Shown piece after piece: positions 17,895 through 25,413 of a stretch of DNA of 64,000 nucleotides. Numbering within the stretch: the first letter of the stretch is position 1; every line of letters begins with the position of its first letter. The notes beneath the pieces were generated by a model. It did not search any database and was not told the origin of the DNA. It was given only the letters and a program-made list of their open reading frames with translations. This DNA is from Lacisediminimonas profundi. Its GTDB lineage: Bacteria > Pseudomonadota > Gammaproteobacteria > Burkholderiales > Burkholderiaceae_D. The stretch covers positions 434,001 to 498,000 of the forward strand of contig NZ_VTTH01000001.1 in NCBI RefSeq assembly GCF_008831265.1. The letters run 5' to 3'. Made by a program: the position numbers and the translations under genes.

Positions 17895-18851
17895 ATGCCT
17901 ATGGCCCGATTCATCCAGATAGCAGTACAGGACCAAGCTGCAATACGGGATGAGCTGGCCGCCGGCCTGTCCGCGCAGTCCGCCGTCATCGCGCCCAAGC
18001 ATTTCTACGACTTGCTCGGATCGAAGCTGTTCGACGCGATCTGCGAACTTCCCGAGTATTACCCGACCCGCACCGAGGCCGGAATCTTCAAGGGCTGGCG
18101 CGACGAAATCGCCGAAGCGGCTGGAAGCGGCCGCGTGCTGGTTGACCTTGGCGCTGGCAATTGCGAGAAAGCGGCATCCTTGTTCGGCGTTCTGCAGCCT
18201 TCGTGCTATGTGCCGGTCGATATTTCCACAAGTTTCCTGAAGCAGGCGGTAGGGCGCCTGCAATTGCAGTTCCCGTCGACCGCGATGCTCGGCGTCGGCA
18301 TCGATTTTTCATCCACGCTGGAGCTGCCGGCGGAGGTGCCTCCAGGGCCACGTCTGTTCTTCTATCCCGGTTCGTCGATCGGCAATTTCACGCCGCAGGA
18401 GGCAGTGGCTTTCCTGTCTCGCGTGCGGCGGGCCTGTTCCGGCAATGGCAGCCTGCTGATCGGTGTCGACCTGCTGAAGGAGAGCACGGTTTTGCGGGCT
18501 GCGTACGACGATGCACTCGGCGTGACCGCCTGTTTCAACCTGAACGTGCTCAACAACGTGAACCGCTTGCTCGACGCCGATTTTCACGTGAATGACTGGC
18601 AGCATCGCGCGCTGTTCAATGAAGGGCAGGGCCGGATCGAGATGCATCTGGAAGCGAAGGACAATCTGATCGTGCGCTGGAATGGCGGTTTGCGCCGTTT
18701 CGATCGCGGCGAACGGATTCACACCGAGAACAGCTACAAATACAGCCGCGAGGCGTTCGTGGCCTTGCTGCACGAGGCTGGATTTTCCAGCGTGCAGTGC
18801 TGGACCGACCCGCGCGAATGGTTCATGGTGTGCCACGCGCGCGCCGGCTGA
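17895..18851 (+). CDS. egtD: L-histidine N-alpha-methyltransferase (ergothioneine)
   Basis: A 318-residue cytoplasmic SAM-dependent enzyme that trimethylates histidine to hercynine, the first step of ergothioneine synthesis. The SAM site is LVDLGAGNCEKA (about 80-93). Typical EgtD segments are LPEYYPTRTE, FFYPGSSIGNFTP and NSYKYSREAF, the last two lining the substrate pocket. The length matches mycobacterial and proteobacterial EgtD (about 320). It lies between the TlpA-like gene (2-base gap) and egtB (63-base gap). Confidence 0.95.
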   Translation: MPMARFIQIAVQDQAAIRDELAAGLSAQSAVIAPKHFYDLLGSKLFDAICELPEYYPTRTEAGIFKGWRDEIAEAAGSGRVLVDLGAGNCEKAASLFGVLQPSCYVPVDISTSFLKQAVGRLQLQFPSTAMLGVGIDFSSTLELPAEVPPGPRLFFYPGSSIGNFTPQEAVAFLSRVRRACSGNGSLLIGVDLLKESTVLRAAYDDALGVTACFNLNVLNNVNRLLDADFHVNDWQHRALFNEGQGRIEMHLEAKDNLIVRWNGGLRRFDRGERIHTENSYKYSREAFVALLHEAGFSSVQCWTDPREWFMVCHARAG

Positions 18852-18914
18852 ACGGCGAAGCGTCACCTGCGGCAGGCTGAAATCAAGGCCGAAATTCAAT
18901 GCGGACGATCACAC

Positions 18915-20201
18915 ATGGCTGAAAGCGATCACCCAATCCACACGCCGGACCAGTTGCTTGCGCGGTACCAGGCCGTGCGCGGCCACAGCGTCGCGCTTGC
19001 CGCAGGCTTGTCCGAGGAGGACTGCTGTGCGCAATCGATGCCGGACGCCAGTCCCGTCAAGTGGCACCTGGCGCATGTGACCTGGTTTTTCGAGATTTTC
19101 ATTCTCGAAGAACTCGAACAGGATTTCAGGCCCTTTCATCCCGCCTTTCGCATGTTGTTCAACTCCTATTACAACGGCGTCGGCGACCGCCATGCGCGCG
19201 CCCAGCGCGGCTTGCTGACGCGTCCGGCATTGCGCGAAGTGCTGGCTTATCGCGACAACGTCGACCGGCGGATGGCAGGATTGATCGGGGGCGTGCAAGC
19301 GGGCCGGGCGGCCCGGCTTGCGGCGCTGGTCGAGCTGGGCCTGCATCACGAACAGCAGCATCAGGAATTGCTGCTCACCGACGTCAAGCACCTGTTCTCG
19401 ATGAGTCCCTTGTATCCTGCCCTGTATTCAGCCGCTCCTTCAGCCGGTCCTCCAGCCTTCGATCCAGCCAGCGACGAGCGCAAGCCGCTGCCGCCAGCCA
19501 GCTCGCAGCCGGGGTGGCTGTGCTTCGAAGGTGGGGTGTCGCAAATGGGCCATGACGGCCGGGGCTTCGGCTTCGACAATGAAGGGCCGCGCCATCGTGT
19601 ATTCGTCGAGCCTTTCATGCTGGCACGTGGGCTGGTGAGCAATGCCAGGTATCTGGAATTCATCGCGGCCGGCGGCTACGACGACCCCCGGCATTGGCTA
19701 TCCGAGGGCTGGGAATGGCGCTGCTCGCTCGGTGTGCATGCGCCGTTCTACTGGCGCCGTGACGAGGCGGGCGGATGGAATGAATTCACGCTGCGTGGAC
19801 TGCAGCTACTGGAACCGGACGCGCCGGTAAATCACCTCTCGTATTACGAAGCCGATGCTTGCGCGCGGTGGTGCGGCGCACGCTTGCCGACGGAAGCCGA
19901 GTGGGAGCATGCGGCCGCGCTGCATGAACCGTCGTTCCAGGACCTGTACGGCAGCCGCTGGCAGTGGACCAGCAGCAGCTATGCGCCTTACCCCGGCTAT
20001 CGGCCGGCCGGGGGCGCAATCGGCGAGTACAACGGCAAGTTCATGGTGAACCAGTATGTCCTGCGGGGCTCGTCCTGCGCGACGCCGCCGGGACATGCGC
20101 GCAGGAGCTACCGCAATTTTTTTCCGGCGGGCGCGCGCTGGCAATTCACCGGATTGAGGCTGGCGCAATCGACGCGGCAATCGACGCCGCAAGTGCGTTA
20201 A
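18915..20201 (+). CDS. egtB: Ergothioneine biosynthesis sulfoxide synthase EgtB
   Basis: A 428-residue non-haem iron enzyme joining hercynine to a thiol donor with O2. The N-terminal DinB-like domain carries the iron ligands: H51 in KWHLAHVTWFFE and the pair H145/H149 in LHHEQQHQE. The C-terminal FGE-sulfatase-like domain has RLPTEAEWEHAA and the Arg-rich end WQFTGLRLA. With egtD it makes the core of the pathway. No egtA, egtC or egtE is seen nearby, so either cysteine is used directly, as in some proteobacteria, or the other genes lie elsewhere. A short Ala/Pro-rich insert near residues 175-200 separates the two domains. Confidence 0.95.
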   Translation: MAESDHPIHTPDQLLARYQAVRGHSVALAAGLSEEDCCAQSMPDASPVKWHLAHVTWFFEIFILEELEQDFRPFHPAFRMLFNSYYNGVGDRHARAQRGLLTRPALREVLAYRDNVDRRMAGLIGGVQAGRAARLAALVELGLHHEQQHQELLLTDVKHLFSMSPLYPALYSAAPSAGPPAFDPASDERKPLPPASSQPGWLCFEGGVSQMGHDGRGFGFDNEGPRHRVFVEPFMLARGLVSNARYLEFIAAGGYDDPRHWLSEGWEWRCSLGVHAPFYWRRDEAGGWNEFTLRGLQLLEPDAPVNHLSYYEADACARWCGARLPTEAEWEHAAALHEPSFQDLYGSRWQWTSSSYAPYPGYRPAGGAIGEYNGKFMVNQYVLRGSSCATPPGHARRSYRNFFPAGARWQFTGLRLAQSTRQSTPQVR

Positions 20202-20309
20202 GCACGAACGGACGCCGCCATTGAAGTACGCCGGCACCGGATGCCTCCAATTCCCGAATCCGATCGGGTATGATCCCACGTTGGTAATCATTCACTTTTC
20301 GGATCCTTC

Positions 20310-21794
20310 ATGAGCAAGAAATCGCCGCCACCTGCTTCCAACGTGGTCGCTTTGCGAAAGCCGCAAGCGCCAGTTGCAAAGAGAACCGCCAAAGCACCCT
20401 TGTCCCCGGTGCCCGAGGCGCCGAAGGAGGTGATGGCGGCAGCAGAGGCGCCAGCGGCGGCAGCGAAGAAGGCAGCTGTCAAGAAGAGCGTGGCAGCGCG
20501 TTCCCTGCCTCCGGCCGCAACGGCGGCGGCCAACGATGCGGCATCCCCTGCACCGGCAGCGAAGGCTGCACCCAAGGCTGCTGCAAAGTCCGCAGTGAAG
20601 CCCGCACAGAAGCCCGCAAAGCCGGCAGCGAAGCCAGCAGTTGAGACAGTCATTGCGCCAGCCGGTAAGCCGGCAGGGAAAGCCATCGCGAAACCCGCGG
20701 CAAAGCCTGCGGCGAAGAAGTCTGCCACCGGCGTTACGGCCGGTCCAGGCCCGGTCGCCACGGCGGCAGCAAAGCCCGCAGCAAAGGCTGTCGCGAAGCC
20801 TGCGCGCAAGCCAGCCTCAGGCAAGGCAGCGTCCTTGCCTCCGGCCACCGAAATACCGCCATCCGCTACGCCGCCCAAGGCGGGCAGCAAGCTGGAAAAA
20901 AACCTCGCCGCCCGGCCAGCAAATTCCCTGCAATCGCCGATCCGGATTTTCCAGATCTACTTCGAAGCCTGGCAGAAGGAGTTGCTGGATCCGGCATTCG
21001 CCGCGCTGAACAATTCCGGCGTCAAGTCCGAGGCGATGGAGTTCGACGTCTTCGAGCGGCTGGCGCGCTCGGAGCACGTAAAGGGCGCCACCTTGTGGGG
21101 CGCGCTCTCCTGGCGATTCTCCGAAAAGACCGGCATGAGCGGCGCCGACCTGATCAAGGCGGTGCAGGCAAATCCGGGCATGGATGTCTACTACTGCAAT
21201 CCCTATCCTCACAACGAGGCGCTGTACCACAACATGTGGACCCAGGGTGAAACCACCCATCCGCGTTTCCTGGCATTGTCGCGGGCCCTGTTCCAGGCGG
21301 TGGGACTGCCGGAAGACGAGCTGAGCAGCATCTCCACCTCCAACTCCTGTTCGGCTGCGAATTATTTCATCGCGTCGCCGGCGTTCTGGAGCAAGTACCT
21401 GACCTTCGTGCGCAAGGTGCTGACGCTGGCAGAAAGGAAGCTGTCGCCCGAGGCGCGCAGCCTGCTGCATTCGACCATGGCCGACGACCGCGGCCTGCAT
21501 CGCGGTGCAACTTATTTGCCGTTCATCGTGGAACGGCTGTTCCCGGTGTTCATGAAGACGGAAGGGAAAGGGCTGAAGGGCTTCAAGATCGCGCTGCCCG
21601 AGCGCGAGCGCGAAATGAACGTCCACCTGAAGCTGCTGCGCGAAATGAAGGATGTCGCCCACCGCACCAAATCGCCTTGGCTGGCCGCTTGCTGGGTCAA
21701 CTACCGCAATCTCTACCTGTCGCAGATGAACGGCAAGGCCTGGTGCCAGAAGTACCTGCGCGCGATCACGCCTACCGACATCAAGTTCGGCTGA
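20310..21794 (+). CDS. Unknown protein: Lys/Ala/Pro-rich histone-like tail plus conserved domain
   Basis: A 494-residue protein in two very different parts. Residues 1 to about 205 are almost only Lys, Ala and Pro (many AKPAAK-type repeats), like the tail of bacterial H1-type proteins, with no signal peptide. Residues about 210-494 form a globular domain starting at IRIFQIYFEAWQ and including ATLWGALSWRF, GMDVYYCNPYPHNEAL, MWTQGETTHPRF and TSNSCSAANYFIASP. I recall similar domains in uncharacterised proteobacterial proteins near glycosyltransferases, but no function is established. The next gene overlaps by one base (TGATG), so the two products are probably made together. A TATGAT box lies near 20269, about 40 bases upstream of the start. 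The tail may bind nucleic acid or anionic polymer. Confidence 0.7.
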   Translation: MSKKSPPPASNVVALRKPQAPVAKRTAKAPLSPVPEAPKEVMAAAEAPAAAAKKAAVKKSVAARSLPPAATAAANDAASPAPAAKAAPKAAAKSAVKPAQKPAKPAAKPAVETVIAPAGKPAGKAIAKPAAKPAAKKSATGVTAGPGPVATAAAKPAAKAVAKPARKPASGKAASLPPATEIPPSATPPKAGSKLEKNLAARPANSLQSPIRIFQIYFEAWQKELLDPAFAALNNSGVKSEAMEFDVFERLARSEHVKGATLWGALSWRFSEKTGMSGADLIKAVQANPGMDVYYCNPYPHNEALYHNMWTQGETTHPRFLALSRALFQAVGLPEDELSSISTSNSCSAANYFIASPAFWSKYLTFVRKVLTLAERKLSPEARSLLHSTMADDRGLHRGATYLPFIVERLFPVFMKTEGKGLKGFKIALPEREREMNVHLKLLREMKDVAHRTKSPWLAACWVNYRNLYLSQMNGKAWCQKYLRAITPTDIKFG

Positions 21795-22516
21795 TGCGCA
21801 TCGAGTTCGTCTCCTCCCATGCCTTGCGCACCGGGCGCTGGGAGACGGACGGCGTGCTGGTGGTGATGCCGTTCACCAAGCCGGCGGAGGCGCGTCGCAC
21901 GGCGCAACTGATGTCGAAACGCGCTGGCACCGAGGGCTTGCTGCTGGGCGTATATGACGAGGGCATGGACCAGCGCCTGCCGGCGCAGCGCAAGAAAGGC
22001 GGCACGACTGGGGCGGACAAGGACGGCGGTGACGGCGAGGACAGCGGTAGCGACCGGGCCGGCTTCGTGGCCTTGGTCAACGCCGCGTTTCGCAACAGTT
22101 CCAGCCCATGGTTCTGCTATGTGGCGCAGGATGCCTTTCCCGGCCGTCAATGGCTGTCGATCGCATTGGCCGCGCTGGAAAAAAAGGGTGGCGTGCTGGC
22201 GTCGTTCAACGACGGCAAATGGCACGGCCATCTGGCCGCATTCGGCCTGGCACGGCGCGACTGGGCCACGAAACTCTACGGCGGCGATTTCTTTTTTCCC
22301 GGATATGGCCGGCATTACGCTGACGTCGAATTGACCGTGCTGGCGCTGCAGGAGCAGGGCCTGGTTTATGCGCCCGAGAGCGTGCTGGTCGAGGTCGACT
22401 GGGAAAAGGACGGCAAGGCGGTCAGTAGCGAGGATAAGGCGCTCTATCTGAAACGTGCCAAGGAAAGATTCGACGGCCGGGTGAATCAGCCCGCGTTGCT
22501 GGAACGATTCCGGTAA
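21794..22516 (+). CDS. Glycosyltransferase-like protein of unknown specificity
   Basis: A 240-residue protein whose ATG shares a base with the previous stop codon. The layout suggests a GT-A type nucleotide-sugar transferase: a strand-rich N-terminus with a GLLLGVYDEG segment, then FVALVNAAFRNSSS, the acidic segment YVAQDAFPGRQWL (a possible metal-binding position), then FFFPGYGRHYADVELTVLA near residues 170-192, resembling the late acceptor-site motif of GT2 enzymes. This is inference from pattern, not a firm family call. A polar Gly/Asp/Lys-rich loop (about residues 62-82) replaces part of the usual fold. It acts with the tailed protein upstream if operon structure is a guide. No sugar-nucleotide synthesis gene is nearby. 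Confidence 0.68.
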   Translation: MRIEFVSSHALRTGRWETDGVLVVMPFTKPAEARRTAQLMSKRAGTEGLLLGVYDEGMDQRLPAQRKKGGTTGADKDGGDGEDSGSDRAGFVALVNAAFRNSSSPWFCYVAQDAFPGRQWLSIALAALEKKGGVLASFNDGKWHGHLAAFGLARRDWATKLYGGDFFFPGYGRHYADVELTVLALQEQGLVYAPESVLVEVDWEKDGKAVSSEDKALYLKRAKERFDGRVNQPALLERFR

Positions 22517-22679
22517 AACAAACTGCATTGATTCATCCAGCCAAGTAGCCGCCTGCTCTGCGCTGACTCGCCCTGCATTCAAACTTGATTCCCGTACTTG
22601 CTCCGTGTTTAAATCATCGGGGCGGTATTCGGCCGTTTGTATATTGATACTTATTCAGCTTCCCATCAGTATTAATGCT

Positions 22680-22685
22680 TATACT
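22680..22685 (+). promoter_or_regulatory. Candidate -10 element for the H-NS gene
   Basis: TATACT sits in the 293-base gap upstream of the H-NS gene, which is clearly more AT-rich than its surroundings. No good -35 is found at 16-18 bases, so the promoter may depend on an activator or on curvature. It would give an untranslated leader of roughly 120 bases. The rest of the gap shows AT-rich ATATATC-type stretches that could be H-NS target DNA. Confidence 0.3.
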
Positions 22686-22809
22686 CTCCGCCATCCAATC
22701 CTGATACAAGGTAAGCCGTGCACGATATCAGCGATCGTATCGATATATATCAAATATCCAATGCTGGGATGTTGTAATTTCCTTTTAGAAACACACTGGA
22801 GAAAAACCA

Positions 22810-23100
22810 ATGAAAAGCTACAACGAACTTCAAGCCGAGATCAAGAAACTCCAGGCCGAGGCGGAGCAAGTGCGCCAGTCGGAGATTCAAAGCGCCATCG
22901 ATGAAATCAAAGAAAAGATGAGCCAGTACGGCATTACGATGGACGACCTTTCGCCATCAAGGAAAGCGCGCAAGCCTGGCGCTACCGGGACCGTCAAGCC
23001 GAAATATCGCAATCCGGAGAGCGGCGACACATGGACTGGCCGTGGCAAGCCACCGCGCTGGATTGCAGGGAAAGACAAGGAACAGTATCTGATCAAGTGA
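22810..23100 (+). CDS. H-NS family nucleoid protein
   Basis: A 96-residue DNA-binding protein with a coiled-coil N-terminal oligomerisation region (about 1-45, rich in Glu/Lys/Gln) and the C-terminal Burkholderiales-type DNA-binding motif YRNPESGDTWTGRGKPPRW (about 66-84), with the GRGKPP hook that enters AT-rich minor grooves. Such proteins bind and silence AT-rich or recently gained DNA. GGAG precedes the ATG by a few bases. It sits alone, in the most AT-rich part of the window, next to REP-like and long inverted repeats, and may repress its own promoter. A 7-bp hairpin (23104-23120) just after the stop may help end the transcript. Confidence 0.92.
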   Translation: MKSYNELQAEIKKLQAEAEQVRQSEIQSAIDEIKEKMSQYGITMDDLSPSRKARKPGATGTVKPKYRNPESGDTWTGRGKPPRWIAGKDKEQYLIK

Positions 23101-23150
23101 GGCCAGGTGGCTCCCACCTGAAGGCTGGTCATTAGCCGTATCGCAATGGT

Positions 23151-23207
23151 GGGGTCAGGTCTTGCTTTTACTGCACAACTGTTCGGTACATATCAAGACC
23201 TGACCCC
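23151..23207. repeat. REP-like palindromic unit, copy 1
   Basis: A perfect 14-bp inverted repeat: GGGGTCAGGTCTTG at 23151-23164 and its complement at 23194-23207, with a 29-base spacer containing TTACTGCACAA. The first arm and the TTACTGCACAA phrase recur at 57782. GGGGTCAGGTCTTG-type units are, as I recall, common in betaproteobacterial intergenic regions and associated with REP-associated tyrosine transposases. No such transposase gene is in the window, so these would be non-autonomous copies. Confidence 0.62.
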
Positions 23208-23252
23208 ATATGCGGACCCCATATGCGCATATGCGATTGATGAGCAATGGCC

Positions 23253-24004
23253 GTGGTTTGGTGGTTTTGCGGCTTTTGGCTTACGGGTGGTTTGGCTGGG
23301 TTTGATGGTTGTCGTTGTGAAGCCGGGAGACACCCCGGCGGGTGTGTTCCTTTCTTTTAAAAAAAGAAAGGAACCAAAGAAAAAACGTCAAAACCCACTT
23401 GGCCAACGCCCGCTTCGATAGGCAACCAGACTCGGATGTCTGGGCCGAACCATTGCGACGTTCGAGAGGAAGGTCCTGCCGCACGTTCGCTTCTGACCGG
23501 GATCAGCCAACCCGCTTCAATGCCGCCGACCGCACACCACCGCTCGTTGACTCCCAATTGTTTTCGAAGCCGCTAATTGGCGCTTGAGGTTCGATTGTCA
23601 GCGGGAGTGGCATTTTCAGGGGATTTTTTGCGATTCTCTGGCGTTCTCTGCCATCCCTGAACAGATCCCCTCCATCGCCAATTTGAAGCTTCGAAAACCA
23701 TTAAGAGTCAACGGTGCGCTGGGCATCGGTATAAGACACTTCATGGGGTTGGCTGATTAGGTAAGCGGCCCACAGCCGAGGGATCATCTCTCGCGAACGT
23801 CGCACTGGATTAGCCCAAACATCCGAGTCTGGTTGCCTATCGAGGCGGGCGTTGGCCAAGTGGGTTTTGACGTTTTTTCTTTGGTTCCTTTCTTTTTCTA
23901 AAAGAAAGGAACACACCCGCCGGGGTGTCTCCCGGCTTCACAACCACAGCCATCAAACCCAGCCACACCACCCGTAAGCCACAGACCACCAAACCACCAA
24001 ACCA
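23253..24004. repeat. Long imperfect inverted repeat, 330-bp arms
   Basis: The left arm (23253-23582) and right arm (23675-24004) are mirror copies of the same sequence around a 92-base centre. Similarity is highest in the 175-base core (23276-23450 against about 23808-23982), including CGGATG, ATAGGCAACCAGACTCGG and CACCCCGGCGGGTGTG, and weaker between about 23456 and 23540. Each arm holds an AT-rich hairpin (CCTTTCTTTT against AAAGAAAGG). Short frames in both arms encode nearly the same peptide (ending in DSDVWA), which reflects the repeat rather than two genes. No transposase lies inside and no target-site duplication was found by eye. Between its right edge and the next start (24005-24293) I see no gene. 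Confidence 0.75.
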
Positions 24005-24293
24005 CTCCATCACCACCGCCATCCCGATCCCGGATTCCCCTCCCGGGTTTAAACGGGCGCCCGCATCGAATACCCTTCCTGCAATCGCTGCAGCCGGGCA
24101 GCAATCGTGCTGCCGATCCGCCCCCGCAGCCAGCGACTCTCGCACGGGAAAACAATTTTTCTAGCACATTTGTGCGACAAGTCTTACACTCGCCAACATG
24201 CTCTGCCGTGGTGCGGGTCAGGACCTGCCAGCCATAGCCAGGGACAAGAAAGGATTGCAGCACAAAAGCGAAAAATCCAATAGAGGAGACACC

Positions 24294-25280
24294 ATGCGAC
24301 ACCGAGCACCCCGCTTCGTCACCATGGCGGCGGCCTTCCTGGCCGTCACCAGTATCCCTGTATCCACCCTGGCACAGGATGCTTACCCGTCCAAGCCGAT
24401 CAAGATCATTGCATCCGCCCCTCCCGGCGGCGCCTACGACTTCGTTGCGCGTGCCTTGGCGGAAGGCTTGCGGGTTTCGACCGGCCAGCCGGGCGTGGTC
24501 GAAAACAAGCCGGGTGCCGGCGGCATGATCGGTACCGAGGCGGCGGCCAGGTCGGCTCCCGACGGCTACACGCTGATGGTCGGCTCTACCGGCCCGTTCT
24601 CGGTGACGCCCAGCCTCTACGCAAAGTTGCGCTATGACCCGGTCAAGGATTTCGTGCCGATCGCGCGTATCGTCCGCATCCCGAGCTACCTGGTGGTCCA
24701 TCCGAGCGTGCCGGCCAAGACCGTGCAGGAACTGATACAGCTCGCCAGGTCGCAGCCGGGCAAGCTGACCTACGCGTCGTCGGGCAACGGGCTGTCGCAG
24801 CACACGAACGTGGAGCTGTTCAAGTTCATGACCAATACCGACATCCTGACCGTGACCTACAAGGGCAGCGGTCCGGCCAACATCGACCTGCTGAGTGGCC
24901 AGGTGAACATGATGATAGAGCTCGGCCCGCAAGCCTTGCCCTTCGTGAAAGCCGGCCGCTTGCGGGTGCTGGGGGTGTCGACCGCAACCCGTTCCGCGGC
25001 CATGCCCGACGTGCCTACGATTGCCGAAAGCGGCGTTCCTGGCTTTGACGCCTTTACCTGGTTTGCCCTGTACGCACCGGCCGGCACTCCGGCGCCGATC
25101 GTGCAGAAGCTGCACGGCGAAGTGGTGAAAATTTTCTCCAACCCGGAGGTCGTCAACCGCCTGGCCGGTTTCGGCGCCGAAGTGGCGGTCACCACGCCGG
25201 ATGAACTGGCAGCCTTCCAGGCAGCGGAAACGAAGAAATGGTCCGAGGTGATCAAGCGGGCCGGGATCAAGCCGGAATAG
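24294..25280 (+). CDS. Tripartite tricarboxylate transporter (TctC/Bug) substrate-binding protein, second copy
   Basis: A 328-residue periplasmic binding protein. The start at 24294 is set by GAGGAG a few bases upstream and gives a signal peptide ending near TLAQD. Bug-family signatures are YPSKPIKIIASAPPGG, QPGVVENKPGAGG, LRYDPVKDFVPIA and the C-terminal VPTIAESGVPGF. It is clearly related to, but diverged from, the copy at 7673 (for example IASAPPGG against IIPFPPGG), so the ligands may differ. No TctA or TctB genes are nearby. It lies just after the inverted repeat and before an unrelated CBS-domain protein gene. Confidence 0.92.
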   Translation: MRHRAPRFVTMAAAFLAVTSIPVSTLAQDAYPSKPIKIIASAPPGGAYDFVARALAEGLRVSTGQPGVVENKPGAGGMIGTEAAARSAPDGYTLMVGSTGPFSVTPSLYAKLRYDPVKDFVPIARIVRIPSYLVVHPSVPAKTVQELIQLARSQPGKLTYASSGNGLSQHTNVELFKFMTNTDILTVTYKGSGPANIDLLSGQVNMMIELGPQALPFVKAGRLRVLGVSTATRSAAMPDVPTIAESGVPGFDAFTWFALYAPAGTPAPIVQKLHGEVVKIFSNPEVVNRLAGFGAEVAVTTPDELAAFQAAETKKWSEVIKRAGIKPE

Positions 25281-25413
25281 GTTGCGGGCAGGCAGGAGCG
25301 CCGCATCCTGCAAGGGGAGATGGGGAGCATGCACCCCATCCCCGCCCCCTCATCCACGAGGCGATTTTCCGATTTTTCCCAGCCACCGGTTAGAATACCC
25401 CTTCAGCAAACTC

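Noticed and set aside
22605-22904. 99-codon frame running into the H-NS gene
   Set aside because: It overlaps the H-NS start by about 95 bases in another frame and has no RBS; the AT-rich control region explains its length.
23342-23587. Short frames in both arms of the long inverted repeat encoding similar peptides
   Set aside because: They exist because the arms are copies of the same repeat; no RBS or conserved protein family supports coding.
23898-25334. 478-codon minus-strand frame opposite the second tctC gene
   Set aside because: Its sequence is explained by the antisense of TctC and by the inverted repeat arm.
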